A DNA stretch of 64,000 bases from Bacteroidales bacterium (GCA_017548545.1 JAFYZW010000120.1:1-64000); one strand, 5' to 3'; counted from the first letter of the stretch, positions 45,823 through 54,845 are shown. The notes: a model not told the origin generated them from the letters alone. Numbers and translations: made by a program.

Positions 45823-47631
45823 TCATTTCTTCTCATACCATTCCTTCAGCACATAAAAGGCCTTTTTCTTTTCTCCACTATCTGAGAAGAGTCCTTTCCT
45901 ATTGTAGTAGTCTTGAACGCCATTGAGTACACGTCGAGGTGAACGGAAGTCTTTCAAGATCCATGGAGATGTGCCTGCCAAACCATCAATCTTGTCAAGC
46001 ATAGCCACATTTTCGCGATAAAGATTCTCTTGGAACTCCTCCGTCCAACGCTGGTTCTTTGCTCCATGAAGTCCGAATTTGGCACCACCACCAAACTCAC
46101 TTACGATAACAGGTTTGTCGTATGGAACCTCCCACGACATTTTCGCCGCATCGTTCACATCGCGATACCAGCCGATATATTGGTTGAAGCTAACCACATC
46201 GACATACTCGTGCATATTGTCCTGGAGACGATTCTTGTAGTTGGAAGCCGATGTCACCTCCATCGCCATGGAGATGAGACGTGTACCATCGAGCGAGCGG
46301 GCATGCTTGGCCAAACGGCTCAAGAACTGGTCACGCTCGGGAGAATGGGGTGTCTCATTAGCAATACTCCATATAATAACATTCGCACGATTCTGGTCAC
46401 GCCGAATCATGTCGGTCAACTGTCGCTCAGCATTATTATAGGTGTCGGGATTGATCCATGCAATGGTCCAATAGACAGGTATCTCCGACCACACGAGAAT
46501 GCCCATACGCTCTGCCTCACGCACTGCATATTCGTTATGTGGATAATGGGCGAGACGCACGAAGTTACAGCCCAGTTCCTTTGCCCATGAAAGCAATGTG
46601 TGGGCATCTTCGGTCGAGTTGGCACGTCCTCCTCCATTTGGTTTTTCCTCATGAATACTAATTCCCTTCAGGAAGATCGGCTGACCATTAAGCAACAATT
46701 GTTTGCCACGCGTCTCGATGGTGCGGAAGCCGATCTCGTCCTTAATCACCTCATCCCCTAATCGGATCTCCACCTGATAGAGTTTGGGATTCTCAGGGGA
46801 CCAAAGCTGCAGTTTCTTGGCCTTAAATGTAATTGAGGCTGTGCCATCAGCATCAGTCGTAACAACCTGATGCATCTTCAGTTCAGGAATATCAAGCGTT
46901 ACCAGTCGACCAGCCTCAGCCTGATTAAGCTTGACGTTGAAGGCAACAGGCCGAGTACCCCGTTTGTCGACCTCCTTACCAGCAAGATCTAACCGATAGT
47001 TTTCGACATAAACAGGAGCCACATCGATGAGCAGCACGTCGCGCGTAATGCCGCCATAGTTCCACCAGTCAAATATCTGGGTCGGAACAGCTTCGGCATG
47101 ACGTTTGTTATCGACCTTGAGGATGACAAAGTTTTCGCCTTCCTTCAACAGGTCAGTCACATCGTAGTTGAATGGCGTGAAACCTCCCACATGGTGGCCA
47201 GCGAACTTACCATTGACATAGACATGTGCGTCATAATTGACAGCTCCGAAGTATAGCAGAATACGATGGTCTCCATTGGGTTTCCAATCGAAGGAACGCT
47301 TGAACCACACTGTGCCCTCATAGAAGAACAGACGTTCATCTTGTGTATTCCAATCGCCAGGCACCTGCATAGTCGGTGCCTTGTCGAAGTCATACTCGAT
47401 AAGGTCTTCGGGACGCTGTGGTTTGGCATTAATAAAAAATCCTCCACGCATGGGTTTCATACGATAGTCGTAATAGCCCTCCTCCTGCACATCAACGATA
47501 TAATGCCATATGCCATTCAACGAGGTAATATGTCGAGCCAAAACATTAGCCACTTGTGGCGCTTCATTTGCCACGACTGTTCCACTGGCAAGGCCACAGA
47601 GACAGCATAAAGAAATCATGAGTCTTTTCAT
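45823..47631 (-). CDS. Secreted glycoside hydrolase family 2 protein
   Basis: A 602-residue GH2 enzyme with a signal peptide (MKRLMISLCCLCGLASGTVV). The order is a sugar-binding jelly roll (about 40-200: VYVNGKFAGHHVGGFTPFNY), an immunoglobulin-like domain (200-300) and a TIM barrel (300-600). The catalytic acid/base is Glu426 in WSIANETPHS and the nucleophile Glu512 in VIVSEFGGGAKFG. The specificity may be beta-glucuronidase, beta-galactosidase or beta-galacturonidase; sequence inspection does not decide. The neighbouring rhamnosidase and beta-helix proteins suggest a pectic side chain. The frame is open to 47784, but that part covers the terminator of the upstream unit, so ATG at 47631 was chosen. 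Confidence 0.88.
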   Translation of the reverse strand: MKRLMISLCCLCGLASGTVVANEAPQVANVLARHITSLNGIWHYIVDVQEEGYYDYRMKPMRGGFFINAKPQRPEDLIEYDFDKAPTMQVPGDWNTQDERLFFYEGTVWFKRSFDWKPNGDHRILLYFGAVNYDAHVYVNGKFAGHHVGGFTPFNYDVTDLLKEGENFVILKVDNKRHAEAVPTQIFDWWNYGGITRDVLLIDVAPVYVENYRLDLAGKEVDKRGTRPVAFNVKLNQAEAGRLVTLDIPELKMHQVVTTDADGTASITFKAKKLQLWSPENPKLYQVEIRLGDEVIKDEIGFRTIETRGKQLLLNGQPIFLKGISIHEEKPNGGGRANSTEDAHTLLSWAKELGCNFVRLAHYPHNEYAVREAERMGILVWSEIPVYWTIAWINPDTYNNAERQLTDMIRRDQNRANVIIWSIANETPHSPERDQFLSRLAKHARSLDGTRLISMAMEVTSASNYKNRLQDNMHEYVDVVSFNQYIGWYRDVNDAAKMSWEVPYDKPVIVSEFGGGAKFGLHGAKNQRWTEEFQENLYRENVAMLDKIDGLAGTSPWILKDFRSPRRVLNGVQDYYNRKGLFSDSGEKKKAFYVLKEWYEKK

Positions 47632-47665
47632 AGGGTTGTGATTTATAAGATTATGAGGTTTTATT

Positions 47666-47698
47666 AATCCGTGGTAGCCGATTTGACTGCCACGGATT
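47666..47698 (-). terminator. Hairpin terminator after the membrane-protein/LemA unit
   Basis: AATCCGTGG (47666-47674) pairs with CCACGGATT (47690-47698). It lies 22 bases past the stop of the minus-strand gene at 47720 and before the GH2 start. Confidence 0.65.
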
Positions 47699-47719
47699 GT
47701 TATAGATATGAGATTAAAA

Positions 47720-48874
47720 TCAGCGGATGTTAAGCAGGACATACCAAGCGCCGCCACAAGCGAGCAAAGCCGCCCCAAAAACAATAAGGAGCTGCCACCA
47801 AGTCATCGGGTTGGCAATGTACTTGAAATCCTTCCATTCCTTGCGTTGCCAAAGCTGGATATTCTCACGCAACCAGCCAGCGAACTGCTGAAGGTCGAGA
47901 GGATCGCCTTCATGGTCGCGTGCCCAACTCTCGAGGGCTAATTCCATCTCCGGTTCGTCCATCCAACTGAAAGCATTGCACCAACGGAGCACATACGGGT
48001 CTTCGACGATGCTGTCGGACGAATCACTTACCTTGGGACGTTCAACGCCAAGGCAAATAGTAAACTCGTTTTTGTTGCCTCCATGCCAATAAGCGCGCTG
48101 CTTCTCCCCTATCGTCAATCCCTTGCTGGCATCATAAATAAGGACGAAGAAATGAACCTGGCATGAACTACCCATCGTTGCATTAAGCAGTTGGAAGGCT
48201 CGCTGGTCGGCGTCGGTAGCGATGTCAAGGCCGACGATGGGCTGTTGCTCATAGTTGTGGATGGCGGGATAGTCGTAAAGGCCCATCTCGTTAGCTTCCT
48301 TCGCCGATATCTCCTCATATCGGAAGATGGAGTTCGAACGATCGAGCGGGTTGTCGTAGCGATGCGGATAGGTCTGTGTCTGCATGTGTTCGATGTTCTG
48401 ATCCCAAACACAAAGGTCACCACCACCACCGGCCACACAGTTGGCATGGAAGGTTGAGAAATAGGACGTATGACCACCCCATAGCCATACCAGTTGCTGA
48501 TAGATGGCCTCAGAAATGTTCTCGACATGTCCTGTGTTGAGGCCCCATTGCCAATAAGGAGGATGTTGCACGAAACGAACGCGCTGTACCTGACGTGTAT
48601 TTCCTCTGCCATCGCTGATAGTCTCAATATAGACCACGCGTTCTGTCCACGCACGATAATAGCGCACCTCGGTGACATAACCACTCAGGAACTCGGTGTC
48701 GAGACCAGCACGTCGAGCAAGATAATGAGCCAGTCCCACAAAACCTTCAGCTACAACCAAAGCTACCGCGTAGATTTGATAATCCACGTGGTAAGCACCA
48801 CCCCCTCCTTGGTTGACCCACAACCAATGGGCAAAGAGGGCGATAGGGGGAAGCAGATAGGCTAAGCGATGCAC
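47720..48874 (-). CDS. Membrane protein of unknown function paired with a LemA-like gene
   Basis: A 384-residue protein. Two hydrophobic segments lie at the N-terminus (about 5-20, and YAVALVVAEGFVGLAHYLA about 34-53) and one at the C-terminus (WWQLLIVFGAALLACGGAWYVLL, about 357-380). The large central part (60-350) is soluble and aromatic-rich with Cys and His (HANCVAGGGGDLCVWDQNIEH). I do not recognise the family. It follows the LemA-like gene by ten bases on the same strand, so both are probably made together and may form a complex at the membrane. Confidence 0.72.
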   Translation of the reverse strand: MHRLAYLLPPIALFAHWLWVNQGGGGAYHVDYQIYAVALVVAEGFVGLAHYLARRAGLDTEFLSGYVTEVRYYRAWTERVVYIETISDGRGNTRQVQRVRFVQHPPYWQWGLNTGHVENISEAIYQQLVWLWGGHTSYFSTFHANCVAGGGGDLCVWDQNIEHMQTQTYPHRYDNPLDRSNSIFRYEEISAKEANEMGLYDYPAIHNYEQQPIVGLDIATDADQRAFQLLNATMGSSCQVHFFVLIYDASKGLTIGEKQRAYWHGGNKNEFTICLGVERPKVSDSSDSIVEDPYVLRWCNAFSWMDEPEMELALESWARDHEGDPLDLQQFAGWLRENIQLWQRKEWKDFKYIANPMTWWQLLIVFGAALLACGGAWYVLLNIR

Positions 48875-48884
48875 TTTCTAAATC

Positions 48885-49418
48885 TTATTTCTTCTTGAAA
48901 AGTTCGACATCATCATCAATACCCGTTGTGGTAACGGTCTTCGAGCGAGTACTTGAGATGACAGTATAGTCGATTTTACTCTTGTTAGAGATAAAGAACT
49001 TGGAAGGAATGGTCTCAAGCAAAGTGTCACGCTGACGAATGATGTCAAGCATGCGCGTCTGAGCCTGTGTGAAATAGGAACGCTGAACCTCGATGGCCTG
49101 CATCAAGTCCTTGTAGAGCGCAGTATCGAAATCAGGATTGCTTTCCTGAATCCACTTCATGGCTGTGCTGCCGTCCTGACTATAACGTCCCGAAATGATT
49201 TCAGGGTAAACCTTCTCGAACGTCTCACGATACTCTTCGGTGACACCTGCCTTCTGCTGGATAATCTTCCACATCTGGTCGTGTACGCTCTCTACCTTTC
49301 CCTTCTGGGCATCTGCCTCCTTACGAAGAGCCACCTCCTGGTTGTTGTAAACGATATACATGCCGATGAGGATAATTGCCACAACGGCAATGATAGCGAT
49401 TAAAATCAAAGTTGCCAT
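48885..49418 (-). CDS. LemA-family-like membrane-anchored protein
   Basis: About 177 residues. One N-terminal transmembrane helix (ATLILIAIIAVVAIILIGMYIVY) is followed by a long helical bundle (NNQEVALRKEADAQKGKVES, MWKIIQQKAGVTEEYRETFE, YKDLMQAIEVQRSYFTQAQT). This is the architecture of LemA proteins, whose function is unclear. The open frame extends to 49535, but the residues before ATG 49418 run through the leader; the promoter element at 49493-49500 supports the shorter start. It heads a two-gene unit with the membrane protein gene. Confidence 0.82.
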   Translation of the reverse strand: MATLILIAIIAVVAIILIGMYIVYNNQEVALRKEADAQKGKVESVHDQMWKIIQQKAGVTEEYRETFEKVYPEIISGRYSQDGSTAMKWIQESNPDFDTALYKDLMQAIEVQRSYFTQAQTRMLDIIRQRDTLLETIPSKFFISNKSKIDYTVISSTRSKTVTTTGIDDDVELFKKK

Positions 49419-49492
49419 GTTTCTACTTGTAGTTTTATAGTTTATAATTGATATTGGTCTCTGTAATGAACGAATTTGTGAATTCAACGCCG

Positions 49493-49500
49493 CAAAGATA
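49493..49500 (-). promoter_or_regulatory. -7 promoter element for the LemA unit
   Basis: The minus strand reads TATCTTTG followed by CGGCG, an exact TAnnTTTG match, 75 bases upstream of the ATG at 49418. Confidence 0.7.
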
Positions 49501-49669
49501 AAAACTAATTTGTGATTGTGCAAGTTTTTTGGCAAAAAAATTTAGGAACAACACAAAACACCTCTATTTTTTTGCAAACAAACGTTAAGAAAGGGTTGTA
49601 TTAGTAGAATTTCTGTAAAAATAACTTAAATAATATATACTTTGCAATACAAGGTACTAAAATAATGCA

Positions 49670-49677
49670 TATCTTTG
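49670..49677 (+). promoter_or_regulatory. -7 promoter element for the PadR-PspC unit
   Basis: TATCTTTG followed by CAGCG is an exact TAnnTTTG match, 57 bases upstream of the ATG at 49734. The 315-base gap 49419-49733 holds this and the divergent LemA promoter; no other element was recognised. PadR autoregulation here is likely but not shown. Confidence 0.72.
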
Positions 49678-49733
49678 CAGCGGCAAAACGAAATAGCCGA
49701 AAAACGAATAAAAAACAAAATAAAAGAAGCAAA

Positions 49734-50084
49734 ATGAATACAGAAAACGCCAAATCACAGATGCGAAAAGGTATGCTGGAATATTGCATCCTTCTCTTGC
49801 TGCACAAAGGGCCGGCTTACGCCTCTGACATCATCCAGCAACTCAAGGAGGCACAGCTCATCGTAGTGGAAGGCACGCTCTATCCCCTACTGACACGCCT
49901 CAAGAACGATCGGTTACTGAGATACGAATGGCAGGAATCGACCCAAGGTCCTCCGCGCAAGTATTACGCGTTGACGCTCGACGGGGAGGAATTCCTCCGC
50001 CACCTTGATTCAGCCTGGAACGAATTGACCAACACCGTCAACATCCTCCGCAGCGGCAGTGAAGCTGAAGTCGTTCTCACATAA
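49734..50084 (+). CDS. PadR-family transcriptional regulator
   Basis: A 116-residue winged-helix regulator. The PadR core MRKGMLEYCILLLLHKGPAY, ASDIIQQLKEAQLIVVEGTLYPLLTRLKNDR and GPPRKYYALTLDGEEFL is complete; a short C-terminal helix serves for dimerisation. PadR proteins usually repress the adjacent operon. Here the gene stands directly before a PspC/GIN membrane protein, the standard Bacteroidetes pairing, so that gene is the likely target. The frame is open to 49665, but that part lies at the promoter; ATG at 49734 gives the normal length. Confidence 0.9.
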   Translation: MNTENAKSQMRKGMLEYCILLLLHKGPAYASDIIQQLKEAQLIVVEGTLYPLLTRLKNDRLLRYEWQESTQGPPRKYYALTLDGEEFLRHLDSAWNELTNTVNILRSGSEAEVVLT

Positions 50085-50132
50085 TTAATATAATGAGGAA
50101 ATCAAATCATCAAACAATAAAACGTCATCAAT

Positions 50133-51854
50133 ATGAAAACGAGCATAAACATCAACCTATTTGGCACACTGTACGCCATTGACGAAGACGCACACCAGTT
50201 GCTGCAACAATATCTCGCCAGCATGAAGAGCTACTTCAGCAGGCAAGAAGGTGGCGACGAAATATCTGACGACATCGAGCATCGTGTGGCTGAGCTCTTT
50301 TGGGAGTTAAAACAAAATGGATGCGAATCGATCAGCATCGAGCAAGTGAGAAGCATAATTCAGGAAATCGGCAATCCCGAGGAACTGGGTGAGCAACAGT
50401 CGAGCGACGAGTCGCGGACCACTGACGAAAGACAACAAACGACCAACGACGGACAACAGTCCACCGACGATACACAGCACTTCAGCCAGAAAGTGGAAGA
50501 CACGGCCCGTGAAGCCGGCTCAAAAGCCAAGGTATGGCTGAGCAAGCGTCGTTACTACCGCGACCCTCAGGACAAACTCGTGGGTGGCGTGCTCTCAGGT
50601 CTAGCCCATTACTTCGGTGGTGGTGACCCCATCGTATGGCGTCTGCTCTTCGCGCTCCTGACTTTCTTCTCTGGTTTCTTTCCAGCCATCCTGATCTACA
50701 TACTGATCTGGCTTTGTGCCCCCGAGGCAAGGACAGCCGAAGAACGCCTACGCATGCAAGGCAAGGAAGTTAATCCTGAAAATATCAAATCCCAGGTTCT
50801 GAGTTATGGTGAAGACCCGACCATCGGTCAACAGAATCGCAGTGGATGTTTGGGTAGCACTACAGGTTTCCTAGCAGTCTGCTTTAAGATACTGCTTGTA
50901 CTCCTTGCCATCCCCGGCCTCTTCGTCATTGCCATTATAGTCTTTGCGCTCTTCGTTGCTCTCCTCGCTGTGGTAGGTGCCTTATTCGGTGCGGCTACAG
51001 GAATCTCAGTGGGTGGAGTCTCACTGGGAACTGCCCTTCTCGCTGGCGAAAAGTGGACAATCATCGCCTGCATCCTTTCAGCACTGGCATTCATTGCTCT
51101 CGGCATCTACACGCTCTATCGCATTTTCCATCGCGATCGCACACCATTCAGCGGTCTTACGCTCACCATTTTGTTGGGTCTGATGCTCCTTTCGGCCCTC
51201 ATCTGCTGGCAAGGTGGCCGTCGTATTTCCAACAAATTGCATGATATCGACTGGAGTTCCATCTCTCCGTTCGACGGCACAGATGACGACGAAGACTTCT
51301 CCAACTACCGCGATTCAGTATTCGTGGTTACTCCATTCAACAAAGTCGATGTCGAAGGCATTGCCAGAGTGATCTATCGTCAGGCCGACAGCTGCTCGGT
51401 CAGCGTGAAAGGTAGCGAATGGCTTCACAAGCACACCATCATTGAGGAGAACGATGGACATCTGACCATCACTCAGGACGACCAGATGGGAAAAGGCAAA
51501 AACAACATCAGCAGGAACGCTTATCGTATCTACGTCACCGCTCCCTTTATCACCGACCTCAGAATGCGCGGCATCGGAAGCATCGAGTTCGAAGGCGATA
51601 TGCAGCAAGAGCAACCCATAAATGTTGAACTGGAGGGCATCGGAATGATCGACATCGACAAAGTGACCTGTCCCAAACTCAATGCAGTCAACAAGGGTGC
51701 CGGCATGGTTAAGATTGAAGCATACGTCGATAGCCTCATTGTTCACAACAAGGGCATCGGTGCCATCGAGATTGAAGGACGTACCTTCAACTACCAGCGC
51801 AACAATGACGGTATCGGTAGCATCAATGACAAGGAACTGAAAATCGGAATGTAA
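50133..51854 (+). CDS. PspC-domain and GIN-domain (DUF2807) membrane protein
   Basis: A 573-residue envelope-stress type protein. Residues 1-90 (SININLFGTLYAIDEDAHQL) form a helical cytoplasmic part. A Gln/Thr/Asp-rich linker follows (about 90-120), then a PspC domain (about 140-200: YYRDPQDKLVGGVLSGLAHY with helices ending IYILIWLCAPE). Further membrane helices lie at about 245-295, 305-325 and 340-360. The C-terminal third (about 390-573) is a beta-helical GIN domain with repeated short strands (MRGIGSIEFEGDM, ELEGIGMIDIDKVTC, HNKGIGAIEIEG). Its role is probably membrane-stress sensing or protection, by analogy with PspC. It is in an operon behind padR; rimM follows by one base. Confidence 0.88.
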   Translation: MKTSININLFGTLYAIDEDAHQLLQQYLASMKSYFSRQEGGDEISDDIEHRVAELFWELKQNGCESISIEQVRSIIQEIGNPEELGEQQSSDESRTTDERQQTTNDGQQSTDDTQHFSQKVEDTAREAGSKAKVWLSKRRYYRDPQDKLVGGVLSGLAHYFGGGDPIVWRLLFALLTFFSGFFPAILIYILIWLCAPEARTAEERLRMQGKEVNPENIKSQVLSYGEDPTIGQQNRSGCLGSTTGFLAVCFKILLVLLAIPGLFVIAIIVFALFVALLAVVGALFGAATGISVGGVSLGTALLAGEKWTIIACILSALAFIALGIYTLYRIFHRDRTPFSGLTLTILLGLMLLSALICWQGGRRISNKLHDIDWSSISPFDGTDDDEDFSNYRDSVFVVTPFNKVDVEGIARVIYRQADSCSVSVKGSEWLHKHTIIEENDGHLTITQDDQMGKGKNNISRNAYRIYVTAPFITDLRMRGIGSIEFEGDMQQEQPINVELEGIGMIDIDKVTCPKLNAVNKGAGMVKIEAYVDSLIVHNKGIGAIEIEGRTFNYQRNNDGIGSINDKELKIGM

Positions 51855-51855
51855 G

Positions 51856-52413
51856 ATGATTAACGAACTACAGTTGATTGAGGTGGGTTCCATCACCAAA
51901 CTACATGGTCTGAAAGGCGAGATGTTAGCGAGAATTACCGACAATGTCATCAACGAGGTAGAGCATTGTCCCTATCTGGTGTGCGAAATGGATGGTATCT
52001 ATGTGCCTTTCTTCCTCGAAAGTCTTCGCATTCGCTCGACCGAAAGTGCACTTTTGAAGTTCGAAGATATTGACTCAACTGAGAAGGCCGAACCCTTCTG
52101 CGGACTGAAACTATATTTCGACCGAAAATGCTTCACCCCCAAAGAGCAGGAGCAATATGATCAAAAAACGGAAGAGGATTTTGATCTCATTGGGTACAAG
52201 ATCATCGACAAGATCCTCGGTCCAATCGGTGAAATCACAGATATCAACGACCTGACCGAAAATGTGCTTTTCATCGTGGAGCGAAATGGGGACGAAATAA
52301 TGATTCCCGCCGCCGATGACCTCATCCTTGATATCGATGACGAAAACAAAACCATCCTCATGGACCTACCCACAGGATTGATCAATATCGAAGACGCTGA
52401 GACTGTAGAATGA
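51856..52413 (+). CDS. rimM: Ribosome maturation factor RimM
   Basis: A 185-residue protein needed for 16S rRNA maturation and 30S assembly, acting near S19. The N-terminal RimM barrel begins LIEVGSITKLHGLKGEMLAR (about 6-25), and the C-terminal PRC barrel includes LIGYKIIDKILGPIGEITDI (about 111-130) and IMIPAADDLILDIDDENKTI. The length and order are standard. It begins one base after the PspC/GIN gene, an unusual partner for a ribosome factor; usual Bacteroidales neighbours (murA, dxr) are absent. The convergent prmA gene starts 15 bases past its stop, with no obvious hairpin between. Confidence 0.93.
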   Translation: MINELQLIEVGSITKLHGLKGEMLARITDNVINEVEHCPYLVCEMDGIYVPFFLESLRIRSTESALLKFEDIDSTEKAEPFCGLKLYFDRKCFTPKEQEQYDQKTEEDFDLIGYKIIDKILGPIGEITDINDLTENVLFIVERNGDEIMIPAADDLILDIDDENKTILMDLPTGLINIEDAETVE

Positions 52414-52428
52414 ATTGATACATTAATA

Positions 52429-53289
52429 CTATTTATTGAACCTGATCACCACCCAATCGTGACGACTTCGGTGATGATGATAAGTAAGGCCCAGCTGTTC
52501 GGCGCAAGTTCGGATAGCTGGGATATCTGTTTCATAGAAACCACTCATCAACAGGATGGCACCCGGACGCATGACACCAACATATCGCTCCATGTCGTGA
52601 AGCAAGACGTTGCGGTTAATGTTGGCAAGAACGAGGTCGTAGGTAGGACCTTCAGTGAGTAATGAGGCATCACCACAATCGACTTTCATTTTACCTGCCA
52701 ATCCATTGTAGAGCACATTGTCAACTGCATTAGAGGCCGCCCAATCGTCAATCTCAATGGCTCGCACATATTCCGCACCAACGAGGGCGCAGAGGATGCC
52801 AAGTACACCCGTGCCCGTCCCCATGTCCAGTACCTTCCCCTTCAGTTTAATCTCCAGAATCTCTTCAAGCAGCTGGCTCGTCGTCTCGTGAGTACCCGAA
52901 CCGAACGACATGCGAGGGTTGATAATCACCTCGTATTGACATGACGGTATCTGGCTGACTGGTGTTAGAGGGGAATGCACACAGCACTCATCTTTCACAA
53001 CAATAGGTTCGAACTGGTGACTCTGTTCCCATTGCTGGTTCCAATCCTGCATTTCAATGGAATGTGCTTCCCACCTTACCTCGACATCGGGCAAAGGTAG
53101 GTCGGCGAGCAGGTCGATGAGCTGCTGGTCAGAAAACTGCTTCTCGGGGATATATGCCTTAAGACAAGCCTCCCTTTCAGTTTCGGTTGTGAACGAATCA
53201 TAGCCCAGCGGGGCCAAGAGGGAAGCCAAGACATCGCACGTGTCTTCTGCAAACGGCAACGGTATCAATTTGACTTCTACATAATTCAT
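52429..53289 (-). CDS. prmA: Ribosomal protein L11 methyltransferase
   Basis: A 286-residue SAM-dependent enzyme that trimethylates ribosomal protein L11. The N-terminal substrate-binding part (1-100) precedes a Rossmann-type methyltransferase domain with motif I VLDMGTGTGVLGILCALVGA (about 155-174), the acidic IEIDDWAASNAVDN and motif IV DLVLANINRNVLL (about 219-231). RMSFGSGTHETT (about 130) is the PrmA-specific loop. A TATATTTG promoter element lies 126 bases upstream. It converges on rimM. Confidence 0.92.
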   Translation of the reverse strand: MNYVEVKLIPLPFAEDTCDVLASLLAPLGYDSFTTETEREACLKAYIPEKQFSDQQLIDLLADLPLPDVEVRWEAHSIEMQDWNQQWEQSHQFEPIVVKDECCVHSPLTPVSQIPSCQYEVIINPRMSFGSGTHETTSQLLEEILEIKLKGKVLDMGTGTGVLGILCALVGAEYVRAIEIDDWAASNAVDNVLYNGLAGKMKVDCGDASLLTEGPTYDLVLANINRNVLLHDMERYVGVMRPGAILLMSGFYETDIPAIRTCAEQLGLTYHHHRSRHDWVVIRFNK

Positions 53290-53414
53290 AATTTCATGAT
53301 GTTTGGCAAAGGATGATGAATGAAGATGCAGGTTTCAGTCAGATAACAAGTGTTAAAAGTTAAAGATTAACTGTTAATTGGAACCCGGTTTTGTTAAAAC
53401 CAATTTCTTCGCTG

Positions 53415-53422
53415 CAAATATA
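53415..53422 (-). promoter_or_regulatory. -7 promoter element for prmA
   Basis: The minus strand reads TATATTTG followed by CAGCG, an exact TAnnTTTG match, with a leader of about 118 bases to the prmA start. No equally clear plus-strand element was found for the gene at 53521. Confidence 0.6.
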
Positions 53423-53520
53423 GCATATTTTTTGCTTCCAAGGCCCAAAATAATCAAAGTTTTTTTAAACTTTTATTAGGTTTCCTTGTCCAAACACTGA
53501 AAATTAAAACCTAGATTGCA

Positions 53521-54744
53521 ATGATGAAACGTTTGATTCTAGCTGCTATGGCAGTGTTAATCACACTACCTGCAGCAATTACGACCAAGGCCCAGGACGA
53601 CGTCTATTACAGCCGTAAGAACAGCCGCAAGCAGGCTTACGAATCGACCTCGAACGATGTCTGGTCCACCAAGGCCAACGACGATTGGGATGTGGATGCT
53701 TACAACCGTCGATCTTCTTCGTTCAACACCACACCCGAGATAACTCTGCAAAGCGACAGTCTGATGATTTCGGCACGCCCGAAGACCGTCCCGGATACTA
53801 TCTATGTAGAGCAGTATTATAACAGCAACCGTATCCGTCGCTTCCACAATCCGCACTTCAACTGGTGGATGTGGAATCCGTGGTATGATGTAGCCTATTG
53901 GGATCCCTACTTCTGGGATTACTGCTACTGGGATCCCTGGTGGTATGTCACTCCCGCCTTCGGTTTTCACTGGGGCAACTGGTGGTATGGCTGGAACTAT
54001 GGCTACTACACCGGTTGGTATGGTGGATGGTACTCACCATTCTATCGTCCTTATCCCCACTATTGGGGTCCCGGTTGGTATGGCGGCGTAGGCTACCGCA
54101 ACAATATGGGTGGTCACTATGCCCACCTCGATGGTCACGGCTTAGGAGGACATCCCAGTCGTAACGGCTTCCACAGCGGACGTAACGGCACACGTACTTC
54201 GTCTGTCAACACCAAGCCCGGTCTTGCCAGTCGCAATGGCGCCACCTTCCGCAATAGCAATTTGCGCGGCGACATGCGTAGTGGTAATCGCGGACGTAGC
54301 GGCAATAATGTAGCTACACGTGCAAACAACAACGGGTCGCGTAGCTCTGTGGGCGGAGGCGGCAGAACTTCTCGTTCTGTCACTGGCAGCAATCAAACAC
54401 TGGGAGGCACACGCAACAACCGCAGCCTCGACAACAGCGGGGCACGTCGCAGCGCCAATGGCGTACGCCAATCCGACACAGGTCGCACCACCTCGCGTCA
54501 ATCAGGCGTTGGCAGCGTTAGCGGCGGAGCACGCAGCAGTTCTGGCACCAGCAGAGGCGGAGGCTCGTATAGAAGTGGCGGTTACAGCGGCGGCTCTCGC
54601 AGTGGCGGTGGCTACAGCGGCGGAAGCACACGCAGTAGCGGTGGCGGCGGAAGCTATGGAGGCAGCAGCGGTGGAAGCCACAGTAGCGGCGGTGGCGGTG
54701 GAAGCCACAGCGGCGGCGGACACAGTGGTGGCGGACGTCGATAA
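53521..54744 (+). CDS. Secreted protein with Trp/Tyr-rich centre and Gly/Ser-rich tail
   Basis: A 407-residue protein. The signal peptide MMKRLILAAMAVLITLPAAI ends near TTKAQ. Residues about 110-190 are extraordinarily aromatic (NWWMWNPWYDVAYWDPYFWD and WYGWNYGYYTGWYGG). Residues 190-300 are Asn/Arg/Ser-rich, and the last 90 residues are Gly/Ser repeats (GGYSGGSRSGGGYSGGS). There is no enzyme domain. Proteins of this composition recur in Prevotella and may form surface or matrix structures, which is only inference. The second codon ATG at 53524 is an equally possible start. A hairpin at 54754-54786 follows. Confidence 0.75.
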   Translation: MMKRLILAAMAVLITLPAAITTKAQDDVYYSRKNSRKQAYESTSNDVWSTKANDDWDVDAYNRRSSSFNTTPEITLQSDSLMISARPKTVPDTIYVEQYYNSNRIRRFHNPHFNWWMWNPWYDVAYWDPYFWDYCYWDPWWYVTPAFGFHWGNWWYGWNYGYYTGWYGGWYSPFYRPYPHYWGPGWYGGVGYRNNMGGHYAHLDGHGLGGHPSRNGFHSGRNGTRTSSVNTKPGLASRNGATFRNSNLRGDMRSGNRGRSGNNVATRANNNGSRSSVGGGGRTSRSVTGSNQTLGGTRNNRSLDNSGARRSANGVRQSDTGRTTSRQSGVGSVSGGARSSSGTSRGGGSYRSGGYSGGSRSGGGYSGGSTRSSGGGGSYGGSSGGSHSSGGGGGSHSGGGHSGGGRR

Positions 54745-54753
54745 GAACAAAAC

Positions 54754-54786
54754 GATAGCGGCAATCCCCAACCGGTTGCCGCTATC
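54754..54786 (+). terminator. Hairpin terminator after the aromatic-rich protein gene
   Basis: GATAGCGGCAA (54754-54764) pairs perfectly with TTGCCGCTATC (54776-54786), starting ten bases past the stop codon, and is followed by TTC-rich sequence. Confidence 0.7.
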
Positions 54787-54845
54787 TTCAAGAACTTCAA
54801 CCTGAATAATAACATATTTGTCACTCATCGAATATCGACCAAAAT

